64,000 nucleotides of DNA from contig CM049308.1 in assembly GCA_026874595.1 (NCBI GenBank), positions 94,233,624-94,297,623 of the forward strand, written 5' to 3'. This document shows, piece after piece, positions 24,380-37,037 of this stretch. This DNA is from Sipunculus nudus. Lineage: Eukaryota; Annelida; Sipuncula; Golfingiida; Sipunculidae. The position numbers were made by a program, and so were the translations under genes. The notes under the pieces were generated by a model. That model searched no databases and was not told the DNA's origin. It saw only the letters and a program-made list of their open reading frames with translations. Within the stretch, counting starts at the first letter, position 1, and each line of letters opens with the position of its first letter.

Positions 24380-25099
24380 AAGTGCATGCACTATCGCCCG
24401 CGAATGTACTGAATTAATGTTAATATACGGATAATTTAAATAAATTTAAATTACTGTACCGTGCATATGTATTTAGATGAGTCTCAGAATTTTCTGGCAT
24501 AAATATAATAGAAGTAAAGTGTTTTGTATAAACAGACTATATAGTATCATAATTTATTAGCGCATATATATATGTTGTTTATCATTGGTATATTTAATTC
24601 AAAATGCAGATTCGATAGTCAAGCCACACTCAAATAAAAACGTAATAATCATGACCCAATAGATGTTCCCAAATTTTTTTAGTTCAGTTATTTCAGCCCA
24701 GGTATAGGTTAACATTATTTATGTAATTATCTATCTATCTATATATTTATCTATATAATACACATATTGTCAAAATGTTTATATAATGTATATAATGTAT
24801 ATAATTGTATCGAAATGTATAAATAAAACCAGTTTATATAGCATTAACGTGTTTGCATGCATCCAATGCTTCATCAAAATTGTTTATGCAAATGACCATT
24901 CTTATATTCTTGACTGCCAACAACTGGCATGAAATGTGTTAAATGTTTATTACCGTGATTTAATTTGTAGATATCTATGGGGGTATTCGTGCTTAACTTC
25001 TTCTATATATACGTGTATGCATGCATGCGATATATCTGATCCTCCTATATATAGTGCAATTATTTACCTTTACCATTTACAATTACTTTGAAAATTTCT

Positions 25100-25135
25100 C
25101 CCCCCCCCCCCCAAAAAAAAAGAGAGAAAAAAAAA
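25100..25135 (+). repeat. C-tract joined to A-tract
   Basis: 13 C pass directly into 9 A, then GAGAG and 9 more A. Third example of this junction type in the window. Confidence 0.85.
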
Positions 25136-25566
25136 CGTACGTGTATGGGCCGGTGAAACACAGCATATACATTGTATACCTCCCTCCCTCAAAAAAAATT
25201 ACACACAATTTTATTTTGTCTTTCATGTATACCTTTCATATGGAAACCTTTTGACTATGATGTATATATTGTCTTTTCCCTGCACTATAAGGGTGAACTT
25301 GTTTCTAGGTATATTTTATTTGATGTGTCAAATATCATTGGAAAGAGTAATGAAAAGAATTAAAACATTCACTTAAGTATTATTTTGAATTAGGTCCTCA
25401 CTGCCATATGTAGTTTTCTATATGAAATCATATAAAACATGCTTAAAGAAGATTAGCCCAGAAAACATATATACGTTCAAAGTGTGGACCGGATAACAGA
25501 TTTATGCAATTACATGAGTATAAATGTGATTCTTTCATATATATATTTACTTTATAAAGAAGTTTC

Positions 25567-25569
<3 letters not shown>

Positions 25570-25602
<33 letters not shown>
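25570..25602. repeat. (TA)n microsatellite
   Basis: About 33 bp of TA. Confidence 0.95.
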
Positions 25603-25604
<2 letters not shown>

Positions 25605-26456
25605 TTTGAAGGCCGATGTTTGTAATGTATGTAGATATTGTCGTGGAATCAATCGTTTGATCATCAGATATACGCCGCTCCGTGTCTGCTTAACAATAGC
25701 CTTAAAGAGATCTGATGAGTTGGCAATGTGGTTCATGAGAACATAGTGATTCTGCTGCATGCATGACATCGCCATGGAATTCATGAAACATGCAAACAAG
25801 CCCAGCGATCATAAAAGAAAATGATATTAAAGCCCCGGTAATGGTATAACGTGGACACGTAATGGCGTAACACTCAAATGCCATGATAATATACGTGTCA
25901 GTACAAAAGATGAAAATTTATAGACGTTTAGCACTTTGATGAACACACAAAGAATAGATAGAAAAAACTGTTATGAGTGTAGCTGCTGTTGAGGTCCGCG
26001 GGGTAGGACAGGTCCTGACAGCTTTACGACCTCCCTGACATGGTGCAGACCTCGATATCGCCTTATTGTATTCCACAGCGTTCATAATTTGTTATCAGCA
26101 AATCTCACTCCAATGTCTGAGGCGTACTTCTCCATGGTTCTATGAACATTAAACTTCAGCTCATTCAGAAAAATTCACAGAAAGGAATTTCTGAGTTCAC
26201 CTCGTGCACGCATATGTATATGTATATCTATATATATATGTATATATGTATACATGTATTTTATATTATAACTATATATGAAAAATAAAATAAAATCTAC
26301 TTTTTTCATTTGATACAATTAAAGGTGCAATAACATCATCAACGATGACAATCCTGCAACAGTGCTCATGCAAGTACATATATTAATTACCTTATATATA
26401 TATGTATACTCCTTATATACCTTCAAATTGGTATAATCCGTCCAATTGCTGTTACA

Positions 26457-26457
26457 G

Positions 26458-26502
<45 letters not shown>
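26457..26502. repeat. (TA)n microsatellite
   Basis: About 45 bp of TA with one AAATA break. Confidence 0.95.
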
Positions 26503-26506
<4 letters not shown>

Positions 26507-27479
26507 ATGTAATGTTTTACTGCAATAAACAACTGCTATATATTAAGTGCTCTTTGGTATGGTACCAGAGCTTTTTATTTTGCATATAGAAGAAACATTT
26601 TTTGTCAGACATTTTTAGTACTAAACGTAGTTTTGTGAAACATGTTGCACGAAAGTATATGGTAGTAAAAATGTATGACAAATTTTATTTATCTAGCATA
26701 ATTTTATATATATAACAGTTATGCCTTTTGAGTTTTGTTATGATATTATCTATATATATGTTTCACTCATTCAAGAATTATACCATTGTGCAGTATGAGT
26801 CAATATCATTTTTTTTAAATATGGTAATAATTGAAAAACAGATGACAGAGTTGAAAAAAAAAAGAAAGAGAAGCTTGATTGCTTTTTTTTGTAATCATAT
26901 ACATAATCAGGTTAGATATCATTTCTAAATATAGTTAATATAAAAATATCTATCTGTATATATGGATTGAAGGCCTACATATCATATATCATAAGTATAT
27001 ATATTTTATTTACTTTTGTATAATTTGTAAAGGTTATATTATGCCTGGGAGAATTAGGGTCCATTCGTGTTTTATTTTCTGGACATTATGCATGGATATT
27101 CTGATTTTTTAACAATAATGAGTTAAACTATAAAAAAAGATGATCTATGTGATTGAACAGCTAAGCCCAAATAAATAAAATAATAATTACAATGCAGCGC
27201 ACAAGCATGTACAGTCAAATATAAAAGTATAGTTTATGAAAAACATAAAGTGTGGAGCAGGTACAACGCACAACTAATACACATTTTTACTATTAGCTCC
27301 TTCACTTTGCAATATTTATATCTATACTTCTTCTGTATTACACGCCCGGAAAGGCACACACGGCATCATTAAATTCATTGATAAAATGTTCGAATGTTCA
27401 GAATAAATATATTTAACTAAGATAACATTTTGAATATTAAATTCATATAGTTACTGACTTTACTGACACGTGCAGAAAC

Positions 27480-27960
27480 GGTTTGCCAATATCAACCTGA
27501 AAAACTATTTTCCGCCGTACTTTGGCGAGGATATTTGTCTCTGGATGACGAGTCAGTGAATTAAAGTACACCCTCGCTGCGTGCCTGGCCTGCCAAAGCC
27601 AGCCTCGTTAACAGCAAGACAAGCTGTACCAGGCCTGCATTCTACAAACCTATGCCAGTAAACCAGTCAGAGGGTGTCTTTATATACGGAGGACCGGAGA
27701 GGGGTTTCATCGGCTGTGACCTTTAAGTTGTGTCTCTCTTCTTTAGAGATGTTACATTTAACATGTTGAGGTATAGATGTACCATGCTGGGCCGGCCGGG
27801 CGCTCTGTTCCTTTATCCCGGCGCCTCTCATGATCGGTTTGCTTTACGTTATTAAGGTCGGTCACACGGTCTCACTGACCGATTGTTCTGCACTGATCGT
27901 TGTCCGGGTGAAGAACCTCCGGGAAATCTTCCACGGATACAGGTAAACAAATGTTAATTA
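27480..27960 (+). promoter_or_regulatory. GC-richer island with TATA-like box and splice donor; possible promoter and 5' exon
   Basis: About 480 bp of balanced base composition in AT-rich surroundings. It holds GATGACGAGTCAGTG (AP-1-like TGAGTCA variant), TCTTTATATACGG (TATA-like, about 27680), GGGCCGGCCGGGCGC, and at 27941-27948 CAGGTAAACA, a good splice donor on the plus strand. No ATG-initiated frame crosses the donor convincingly, so if it is an exon it is probably untranslated. Inference only. Confidence 0.3.
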
Positions 27961-29465
27961 ACGTACAAACTTATATCCCGCACGCCCACCAAATTAACCC
28001 ATGCATTTAATGCGCTAAGATACGTTCGAACATACCTGTGTGTAAAATGTATACTGCATAGTCAGTTCAAAAATGTTTTGGCACAAGCTAATATATTATC
28101 ATAGTTATTATACTCGTGTTTGCACATTAAAATAAATGTAGTTTTGTAAATGATTAAGGTCTTAGATCTCTCGAGATCAGGAATTTGTCTGCACATTGTT
28201 TTAGTTTTTCCTTATAATATAACCTAAACTTAAATTGCTGTATATGACCACTTGACACGTACATATTCTGTAATCTAAAATTATTCTCTATTATTTAATT
28301 TGAGAAAACTTGGATTTATCAAAGATGGTTGATTTTTAACATTTAAAGAATAATTTACGTTTGAATCGATAATTCGCAACCATTTATGCATGGTACCAAA
28401 CGTAAAACGTCTTCTAAAATTCTTATTTTTATTGTTTTCTTTATCTTTAGTATAGGAAGCCTTTTATAGGTTGAAATTTAAAGAAAATAAAAATATGTTT
28501 GCACACTTTCTACCTTTAACTTTTATACCTTATCAAATCATACTTTTGGAAATTAACGCCCCTAAATAAAAATAAGGCTGGCGGTTTTTAATCTATGTGT
28601 AATCATGATGTCCAGAGATAGTCTGCTGGAATTAATGATTTTTAGTTAAATAGAAGTAATTCATTAAAATATCTTAAAATTTAATAAAAATACATTCTCA
28701 ACTTATATAATATGTATACATATCAAGAGGTCGCAGACCAGTAATTTGTAAAAGTTTAAGGAAAAACTGAAACAACGCTTACACATGCTCAAAAGCTAAG
28801 GCAGTTGGTAAAATTCGAGCTTTTGGTTAATCTATAATGCATAACTGCTTGTGACAAACAAAATAGAATCGTTTTAAAAAATCGACCATGCAGTTTGCAA
28901 CAAAGCCTGACATAAGTACATGAATAAATTACAGGAAGTATTTTTTTAAGTATTACAGGTTTATCTTATTTACTTTCGAGCATAAATACTTTTATCATGC
29001 TGCATCGATATTTGCCCATCAGGATCATTTTGCATTTTTACTTTGCAATTATACATACGTATAAACTTTTACGTTGAAAGTAAAATATAATGACAGACTT
29101 GCAATGACTGTAACCCCCATGATTCTATATAGACTTGGGAGTTAACCCGGCCGGGCATCCCTCCCTAAAAATAATATTAGCAATAATAATAATAATAATA
29201 ATAAGAAGAAATAATAATCACGCATTATCATCATCGCCGCAGTTGGATCCCTATCTCCCATACTTCATTATAGCTCTTATAATTAAGGCCAATTGACCAA
29301 GACCAGTTGATCACGTGATATATACACAATCATATCATACTATTACTTTGATTAGCTCCCGGTCTCATAAATATATTGTGTAAAAAACAACATGAGAGAT
29401 GTTTGTGCAACTTGATAAGTGATGACGGTCAGTTAAGCATCCATGCAAAGAAATGTTGATATACC
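27961..29465. other. AT-rich noncoding DNA
   Basis: Nothing recognised except a short (AAT)n with AAG interruptions at 29178-29216. Confidence 0.55.
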
Positions 29466-30421
29466 GGTGTAACAGGCCAGATTATACCCCCTGCCCAGTT
29501 TATACCCGGGTATATTTTAGCCTAGGCCAGTATATACCCCGGGGTGTATTCTGGCCTAGGCTGTTTTATACCCCTTCAGGCCAATTTATACCCCTCACAT
29601 GAATCACAGAAACTGACTTGTTTCAGGCCAGATGTGTAGATTTTTTTCAGCAACAGCATTTAAACATACCTAATCTTAATACTTATAAATTATTTGTAAT
29701 ATTTTTTTTCTATCACCATTATTAAATATCAAATTAACAGGATTAAGAGCTACTACACACCATGGATCATTCATCCATTTGCATATCCATGATATCAGAT
29801 AAACGTGTGAATTTAAATGTAAGCTAAATTCAGACACTCTCACGACATATATACAAAATAACTTATTTGGTAACTTACATAAGCCACAATTTATTCAATT
29901 AAAGTTACATAAGCAATGTGCTTTTATATACTTTTGTAAATTTTATACATTGTGTTATCATTTTCATCTAGAGTTTAAATGTGGATATTTTGTGGTCGGT
30001 TTGAATTAACTTCGAGTCTCATATCAGATGATGATATAATTTAGGAAAATCCAAAGACATAACAGTGTCTTACAATGTAGTAACTGTTATGTAGTATAAC
30101 GCGATTATACACACTTACATACCGATCGCCTTATATTGATATCATTCACTTATTCTCGATAATTACATTAAATTAATAAAAAAGATGACAGAAGGTGAGT
30201 CATTTCGTAAAACAAAAACTACAAATGTTTAAGGTATAAAACACAGCTATTAAAAGCAACAGGGGTATAATTAAGCCTAAGGGGGTATAAAATGGACTAG
30301 GCCAGAATATACCCCGGGGTATGATCTGGCCTAGCCCATTTCATACCCCGGGTACAGTTTGGGCTAGGCCAGATTATACCCGGGAATACAATCGAGGGGG
30401 GCTATTCTGGCCTGCTACACC
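29466..30421. mobile_element. 956-bp MITE with long, motif-rich terminal inverted repeats
   Basis: The left end GGTGTAACAGGCCAGATTAT (29466) pairs with the right end, whose reverse complement is GGTGTAGCAGGCCAGAATAG (ending 30421). Each arm, about 130-170 bp, holds several copies of AGGCCAG-AATATACCCCGGGG and TTTATACCCC in matching order, so the arms are inverted repeats throughout. The ~650-bp centre is AT-rich and has no frame. A clear target duplication is not visible. A partial second copy lies at 36507-36585. Confidence 0.75.
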
Positions 30422-31089
30422 TGTTACTACACCGGCTCCTGTTATTGAATTTTTTTAAATCAAGCTTTCTAAAAATTATCATCAATGGGACAATATTAAA
30501 ACACGCATATACATGGATATACTAAATGTACTTGGTGTGAGATTTAGCGTGGAAATCAATTGTCAGTTAATATAAACACCCAGCGACCGACGTAAAGAGA
30601 AACACTGTAGGCCTATAATCAATGATTCTAATAATGTAATATTTTTATTATTGAAATTAAAATATATAAATATAGATATGTCATATTATTATATTATTAT
30701 AACTGTATTTATAATAACAACATAATAACGTACGTTTTTGTCTTCCGTGTTGTGCATGTATATATTATTATAACGGTTGATACAGCAGGTTTATTTATAT
30801 TCTTTGTGCACATGTTTACTCTTTCTGTTATCAAGTGCCATTGGCCAGGACGTGATGTTTTATTATTAATTATACTAGCTGTATATATATATATATGTAT
30901 ATATATATATAAACAAATATATATACATGTATGTTTGTTTGGTATTGGTTGTCCTGAGGTCACTGTACATAAGCCTGTAATTTATGCAAACGAGGTCATG
31001 TTGACCGTATACATATATATATACTCATACAGTAATTAAACTTAGTGCTCTTTGGTACATCAAAGTTTCAGAAGTTGAGAAAGTTGGAC

Positions 31090-32000
31090 CATTCCTGTAA
31101 CCTGACAGTCTCTAAAATACAGGTACAATGTGTCAAAACCGCAAAACAAATACAGGTGGCGCCACCATTCATTATCACTAGGTAAAACTGGTTATGATCA
31201 ATAAACCACAGCTGAGAAACTGATATAATAGTTGTTATTTGATGGTCTCAAAATTAGAAGGAAAAATTGCATGAAGATCAGAAAAAATACAGGTGGCGCC
31301 ACGAGCCTGAAGCAACTTATGAAATAAATGTGATCAATGAGCTCACAAGCTTTCATGACACTATAGATGAAACAACTACGGATAAACTATACAATTGCTG
31401 TAATTTGGCAGTATCAGGATATAAGAAAAAAAAAGAGTGAAAAAATACAGGTAGCACCACCAGTCTCAAGCAACTAAAAAACTAGCCATGATCAATGTAT
31501 ACATGTGGTTTCATTACAGTATAAATGGAATTACAGCTGAGAAACTGATACCATTACTGTCATTTGACGTTCTCGAAAAAAGCGGGAAATGTGTGATCAT
31601 TAGAAATGATACAGGTGGCGCCACTCGTCTTCAGGATCTAATAAAATTAATTATGATCAATGTATTTATAAAATTTCAGGACACTGTATAGATAAAGTCA
31701 TGGTTGAGGGGAAGATACGATTGTTGTCAGTTAAAGTTCTCAGAAATACAAGGAAATTGTGCGAAAAAAAATAGAAAATTACAAATAAATGTACAGTCTT
31801 TGGTAACTGATGAAACAATTTATAATCAATATGCACACCAGACATCAGGACACTAGATGAAATGTCCTTACATTATAGATGAAACCATAGCTGAGAACCT
31901 GATATGACTGTTTTCATTTGATGGCCTCAAATAAAAAGAAAAAATGAGTAAAATTATTAAAAAAAACAGGTAGGGCCACCAGTTTTCAGAAACTGTAAAT
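31090..32000 (+). repeat. degenerate tandem array II, ~140-185-bp unit with GGTGGCGCCAC core
   Basis: Six or so units are marked by ACAGGTGGCGCCAC or a variant at about 31153, 31291, 31446, 31610 and 31965, with a lost core near 31780. Between cores the order is conserved: AACTGGTTATGATCAATGTA, CAGCTGAGAAACTGATA, TTGTCATTTGATGGTCTCA, then an A-rich stretch ending AAAAATACAGGTGG. The core is the same palindrome as in array I, but the rest of the unit is different. Confidence 0.8.
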
Positions 32001-32576
32001 GATCAAAATGCAAAGAAATGATCAAGGCATTCCATGTGTTAATTATTCAGATATTGGAGCTTTTGTATCATATTGTATTATTCTGTCGTGTACAAACAGA
32101 AGTGTACAGCGGAAGGATATTGGAAACTGATGCCGATACTGTCAGTGCATGCAGTGAACGAAACTGCATATCACGTAATGTATAATTGTCAATATCATAA
32201 TAAAATAAAAAAAAAATAATGACAGAGAAAAGAGAAAAAAATCTTGGCGGCAATTACCAAAAATATACATCATAACATTTAAAAAATGGATGCTTGACTG
32301 TATACATTTGCTCTACCTAAACCCATTTCATATCGCAACCATCTTTATTAAAGATATAGGCAATTTTACCTCTGAAAATGAGGCATTCGGAACTCGGTAT
32401 AACCGGCTTGAATTACTTTCAATCTGTCGTATTAAGGTTATTGGCGCCATTTGAACAGGCCTAAGTGAGGAGTTACCTATATATATTTTATATATGTATA
32501 CATGTATATGTATACTTACGATCAGTGCTTGTATATACGGTATATATATATATATGCTTGATAAACACCGGCGGCC

Positions 32577-32577
<1 letters not shown>

Positions 32578-32627
<50 letters not shown>
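32578..32627. repeat. (TA)n microsatellite
   Basis: About 50 bp of uninterrupted TA. Confidence 0.97.
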
Positions 32628-32633
<6 letters not shown>

Positions 32634-33008
32634 ACTGCTCCATTATGTATATATATATATATGTTGTCATGGCAGCTGGTCTATATATATATACAATATA
32701 TTCCGGGAACATCATAAATAATCCTAACCTAAGGTGTGTGTGTGTTTGTGTGTGCGCGCGCTCGTGCGTCGGCGCATCATGAATTTTCCAGCATAAAAAA
32801 AAAACTATATATAATGTGCACGTACTTTTCGACTGAAGTGGTGTTTATGTAGCTCGTGTTAAATGTTAAGTATATACTATATACAGGGCGTGTTAAAAGT
32901 TAATTTCTGCCGTATGCATGAGGCTCAAAACAGTTTTTCAATCATTTTTTGTAGCGTGTCCCCAGGTACAGCTAGAGCACTTCATTTCAGGAAACAGTGT
33001 TGCACACA

Positions 33009-33011
<3 letters not shown>

Positions 33012-33063
<52 letters not shown>
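33012..33063. repeat. (TA)n microsatellite
   Basis: About 52 bp of uninterrupted TA. Confidence 0.97.
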
Positions 33064-33067
<4 letters not shown>

Positions 33068-33643
33068 CTGAAGAAAAACAACACTGTAAATTCACTACAG
33101 TCTGTTTCACGGGATGCGACCCGATCATCAGGTGAATGTTGTTAGAATGAAGCTAACGGCGTGGTTTGAAAAGCCGAGACTTTACGGGATTACGAGATTA
33201 TGCTTTGTGCGGATTGGGCGGGGTACACGTGCGATACTGGAACATAACAGGGCACGGAGGTATATTGTGGTTTTAATGTTTATAATTAATACAAAGATAT
33301 TTTACCAGGAAGCCCATTTAGCAAGTAAGCTGATATTTAATAGGGTCCTGGGTACAGGAAACATTTCAGTAGTATAAACATATGATATAAATATATAATA
33401 CTCATATACTATGAAAATACAAAATACTACAGGCAAATATACAATATAAAAAGCAATATAAAAGGCAAATGTACTATTCTCATACCAAGTGGTGCAGGTC
33501 TCCTAGCTGCAGGTCGTAAAGCCCCTTAGACCAAGATAAAGTAGAACTTTCCTGTCATCCAATGGACTCCACGAGCCAGCAGTGCACTGAGAGAGAAACT
33601 ATACCTGAACAGATGAGTCTGCCCAGCGGATCCTCGTGGTGGT

Positions 33644-33664
33644 GGGGGGGGGGGGGGGGGGGGG
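33644..33664. repeat. poly-G run, 21 nt
   Basis: Uninterrupted G homopolymer; a potential G-quadruplex and a likely place for assembly length errors. Confidence 0.95.
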
Positions 33665-33734
33665 AAATGGGTGGATGAGCGGGCACGTAGAAATTAGTTT
33701 GAATGCTAGATTTTAAAACATTTCAGAGTGAATT

Positions 33735-34145
33735 TGATTTGGTGGCGGCACTTGGAGAGAATTTCAGCTCTTGTGTTCAACAATGACCCAGGGGAGGCCG
33801 TTGCTATAAGTAGCTTTTCAGACAAACAGAGATCACACTTTCTATAGTCCCACAGAAGTAAGGTGCTGCCTTGGCAGAGATTTCCTAGGAGAGCTTGTAA
33901 TTGATATTGTTGTCTTTTAGTGACCAGATATGTTCAGACAGTTCAGTGTTTTTAGCGTTGGATCTGTTACGAAAGGATTGTTTGTGGTTATTGTATCTGG
34001 TCTTGAAATCACCTTCAGTACACACTATGCTGTGTTTCTCGTCAGTCTGTTCTAACTGTTGCCTTGTAGACAATGCATCTCAGCTGACACTGACCATTCA
34101 TAGGACAATTCGTCTTTTTTACGGCAGTTACATTAATTGTTTTTG
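33735..34145 (-). mobile_element. Penelope-like element fragment (linker plus GIY-YIG endonuclease), decayed
   Basis: Read on the minus strand from 34145. First comes a cysteine-rich linker (CPMNGQC in the frame covering about 34118-34090), then an IVYKATV segment. After a frame change the C-terminal part of a GIY-YIG nuclease follows: EGDFKTRYNNHKQSFRN, then TELSEHIWSLKDNNINYKLS (34040-33888). After a TAG stop and another frameshift the conserved tail appears (CDLCLSEKLLI, SLLNTRAEILSKCRHQIKF; to about 33740). This linker-endonuclease order is specific to Penelope-like retroelements. The Arg in TRY and the following NNHKQSFRN are typical of the domain. At least two stops and two frameshifts make it a dead 3' fragment. 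The reverse transcriptase is absent. Confidence 0.85.
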
Positions 34146-34544
34146 AGGTGCATTCACAGCTTTTTCAGTATTTCGAACCTTCATATTATGTTTGCTGATC
34201 AGGTTATATATATATACACACACACGCGCGAAATTAACAAATGCAATATAGCCAGACGGAAAGATACCTGCTCTTAACCGACGACTTTTTTTGACAATAT
34301 ATTTATGCATGACGCCCGTTGACCCCTCCCTGCAAAAAAAAATCCTGGATCCGCGCCTGTATATAAATAGTATAGATTAGATAGGTATAAGGATAGACTG
34401 CATGGCAGACAAACAGACAGACAGATATATATACCATTTTAGTGACGTACATGTATATATGCCCAAGAGTACAATTTTTTCCATGCTGTTCCAGTCTTGC
34501 GGCTATAGAGGGGAAATTAAAAAAAAATTGACAACATCATACAT

Positions 34545-34832
34545 CTCACATCAGGTATCCCACATCAGGTATTCAATCCCAGGTATCCCACATCAGGTAT
34601 CCAACATCAGGTATCCCACATCAGGTATTCAATCCCAGGTATCCCACATCAGGTATCCAACATCAGGTATCCCACATCATACATCTTACATCAGGTATCC
34701 CACATCAGGTATTCAATCCCAGGTATCCCACATCAGGTATTCAATCCCAGGTATCCCACATCAGGTATCCCACATCAGGTATTCAATCCCAGGTATCCCA
34801 CATCAGGTATCCCGCATCAGGTATCCCACATC

Positions 34833-34891
<59 letters not shown>

Positions 34892-35138
34892 ACATCAGGT
34901 ATATCCCACATCAGGTATCCCACATCATACATCTTACATCAGGTATATATATATATATCCCACATCAGGTATATCCCACATCAGGTATCCCACATCATAC
35001 ATCTTACATCAGGTATCCCACATCAGGTATTCAATCCCAGGTATCCCACATCAGGTATCCAACATCATGTATCCCACATCAGGTATCCCACATCAGGTAT
35101 ATCCCACATCAGGTATCCCACATCATACATCTTACATC

Positions 35139-35191
<53 letters not shown>

Positions 35192-35382
35192 ACATCAGGT
35201 ATATCCCACATCATACATCTTACATCAGGTATATATATATATATATCCCACATCAGGTATATCCCCATACAGGTATCCCACATCATACATCTTACATCAG
35301 GTATCCCACATCAGGTATTCAATCCCAGGTATCCAACATCAGGTATCCCACATCAGGTATCCCACATCATACATCTTACATC

Positions 35383-35423
<41 letters not shown>

Positions 35424-36110
35424 ACATCAGGTATATCCCACAACATGTATCGCACATCATACATCCTACATCAGGTATATATATATATATATATCCCACA
35501 TCAGGTATATCCCACATCAGGTATCCCACATCATACATCTTACATCAGGTATTCAATCCCAGGTATCCCACATCATACATCTTACATCAGGTATCCCACA
35601 TCAGGTATTCAATCCCAGGTATCCCACATCATACATCTTACATCAGGTATATATATATATATATATCCCACATCAGGTATATCCCACATCAGGTATCCCA
35701 CCTCATACATCTTACATCAGGTATTCAATCCCAGGTATCCCACATCATACATCTTACATCAGGTATCCCACATCAGGTATTCAATCCCAGGTATCCCACA
35801 TCATACATCTTACATCAGGTATATATATATATATATATATCCCACATCAGGTATATCCCACAACAGGTATCCCACATCAGGTATATCCCACATCATACAT
35901 CTCACATCAGGTATATCCCACATCAGGTATATCCTACATCATATATCTCACATCAGGTATATCCAACATCAGGTATATCCCACAATAGGTATATCCCACA
36001 TCAGGTATCCTACGTCAGGCATTCAATTCCAGGTATCCCATATCAGTTATCCTACACAAGATATCCCATTCCAGGTGTCCCAATACAGGTATCCCGGTGT
36101 CCAACATAAG
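34545..36110 (+). repeat. CCCACATCAGGTAT minisatellite with embedded (TA)n blocks
   Basis: About 1.55 kb built from 14-16-bp units (CCCACATCAGGTAT), a variant ATTCAATCCCAGGT and a longer ATACATCTTACATCAGGT unit, arranged in recurring higher-order groups. At least eight (TA)n blocks of different length interrupt it, always at the same place in the unit: after CAGG and before TCCCACATC (for example 34836-34888, 35141-35188, 35387-35420, 35820-35840). Units at the right end (35900-36110) are more diverged. The very long open frames over it (528 and 375 codons) follow from repeats without stops and are not genes. Confidence 0.95.
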
Positions 36111-36506
36111 GAATTATTTATATATATATATACCCAGGTATGTGTAGTCTTTACTTTGTATGCATTTACACACAATATATCTGCATGTCAGTAAAAATGT
36201 AATCGCTATTGTATTTCAGTGAATGGAAAGATGAGTGTTGAGTTAAAATTAGTTGCGCGCTCATGTTATAGTTTACCTTAATTTTTTTATGTTCTTCATT
36301 TACTCCATTTAAGAGTAATGGATATTGAAATATCAGCATCATACAGAGAAAAAACAATAACCGGGACAGCAAGGTCATATCTGACACATTCATTACAAGC
36401 AGATATATAAACGGGTTCGAGGCTTCATGCAGATCGTTTAACCTATAGACTTCTGGAATTTTCTTTATGTTAATTTTATACTTGTGTAAAATTTGTTTCC
36501 GATAGT

Positions 36507-36585
36507 CTATATATTATACCCCTAAGGCAAGATTATACCCCCTGTTGCATGTAATACTGTGTTTTATAACGTTAAAAATGTAGTT
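36507..36585 (-). mobile_element. fragment of the 29466-30421 MITE family
   Basis: TATTATACCCCTAAGGCAAG, then TTATACCCCCTGTTGC and GTGTTTTATA, in the same order as the reverse complement of 30230-30290. Diverged and truncated; no second arm nearby. Confidence 0.6.
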
Positions 36586-36697
36586 TACATGTAGTTTAAT
36601 GATAAAAGCTTATCATTATTTCATTATTTAAAAATAATTAATGATTGTGAAGTTTGCGAAATACATAATCTAATGTGTATTATAGTCACAATACTAT

Positions 36698-36745
<48 letters not shown>

Positions 36746-36760
36746 TGGAACCTACTGAGG

Positions 36761-36820
<60 letters not shown>

Positions 36821-37004
36821 CCATTCAAAACAAACGTTGCATGGAATCTAGTGACATGATTGGTAAAGTTGATGAATTAATCAAATGTTATATATGGCAG
36901 CTTTTCAGAAATACTAGGAATATATATATTACATATTTTATTAAATATAAATATAATTATATATTTATTGTAGTATTGCGGTCATGCAGTTTGACATTAT
37001 AATC

Positions 37005-37037
<33 letters not shown>

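Larger units (their letters stand above)
22641..27479. other. AT-rich noncoding DNA with TA microsatellites
   Basis: About 4.8 kb with no coding frame I would support; the short frames listed by codon openness are TA-driven. Microsatellites are listed separately. Degenerate TATATA runs are also present at 24160-24245 and 26215-26275. Confidence 0.55.
32001..33734. other. AT-rich noncoding DNA with microsatellites
   Basis: Holds (TA)n tracts (listed) and a (TG)n/(CG)n run at 32733-32762. The several TA-based Tyr-Ile frames on both strands are artefacts. At 33480-33640 the base composition is balanced but no frame or domain is recognisable. Confidence 0.5.

Noticed and set aside
34402-35988. 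528-codon open frame (and an overlapping 375-codon frame to 36194)
   Set aside because: It follows from a stop-free minisatellite and (TA)n blocks; the predicted protein is only HIRYPTSGI and YIYI repeats.
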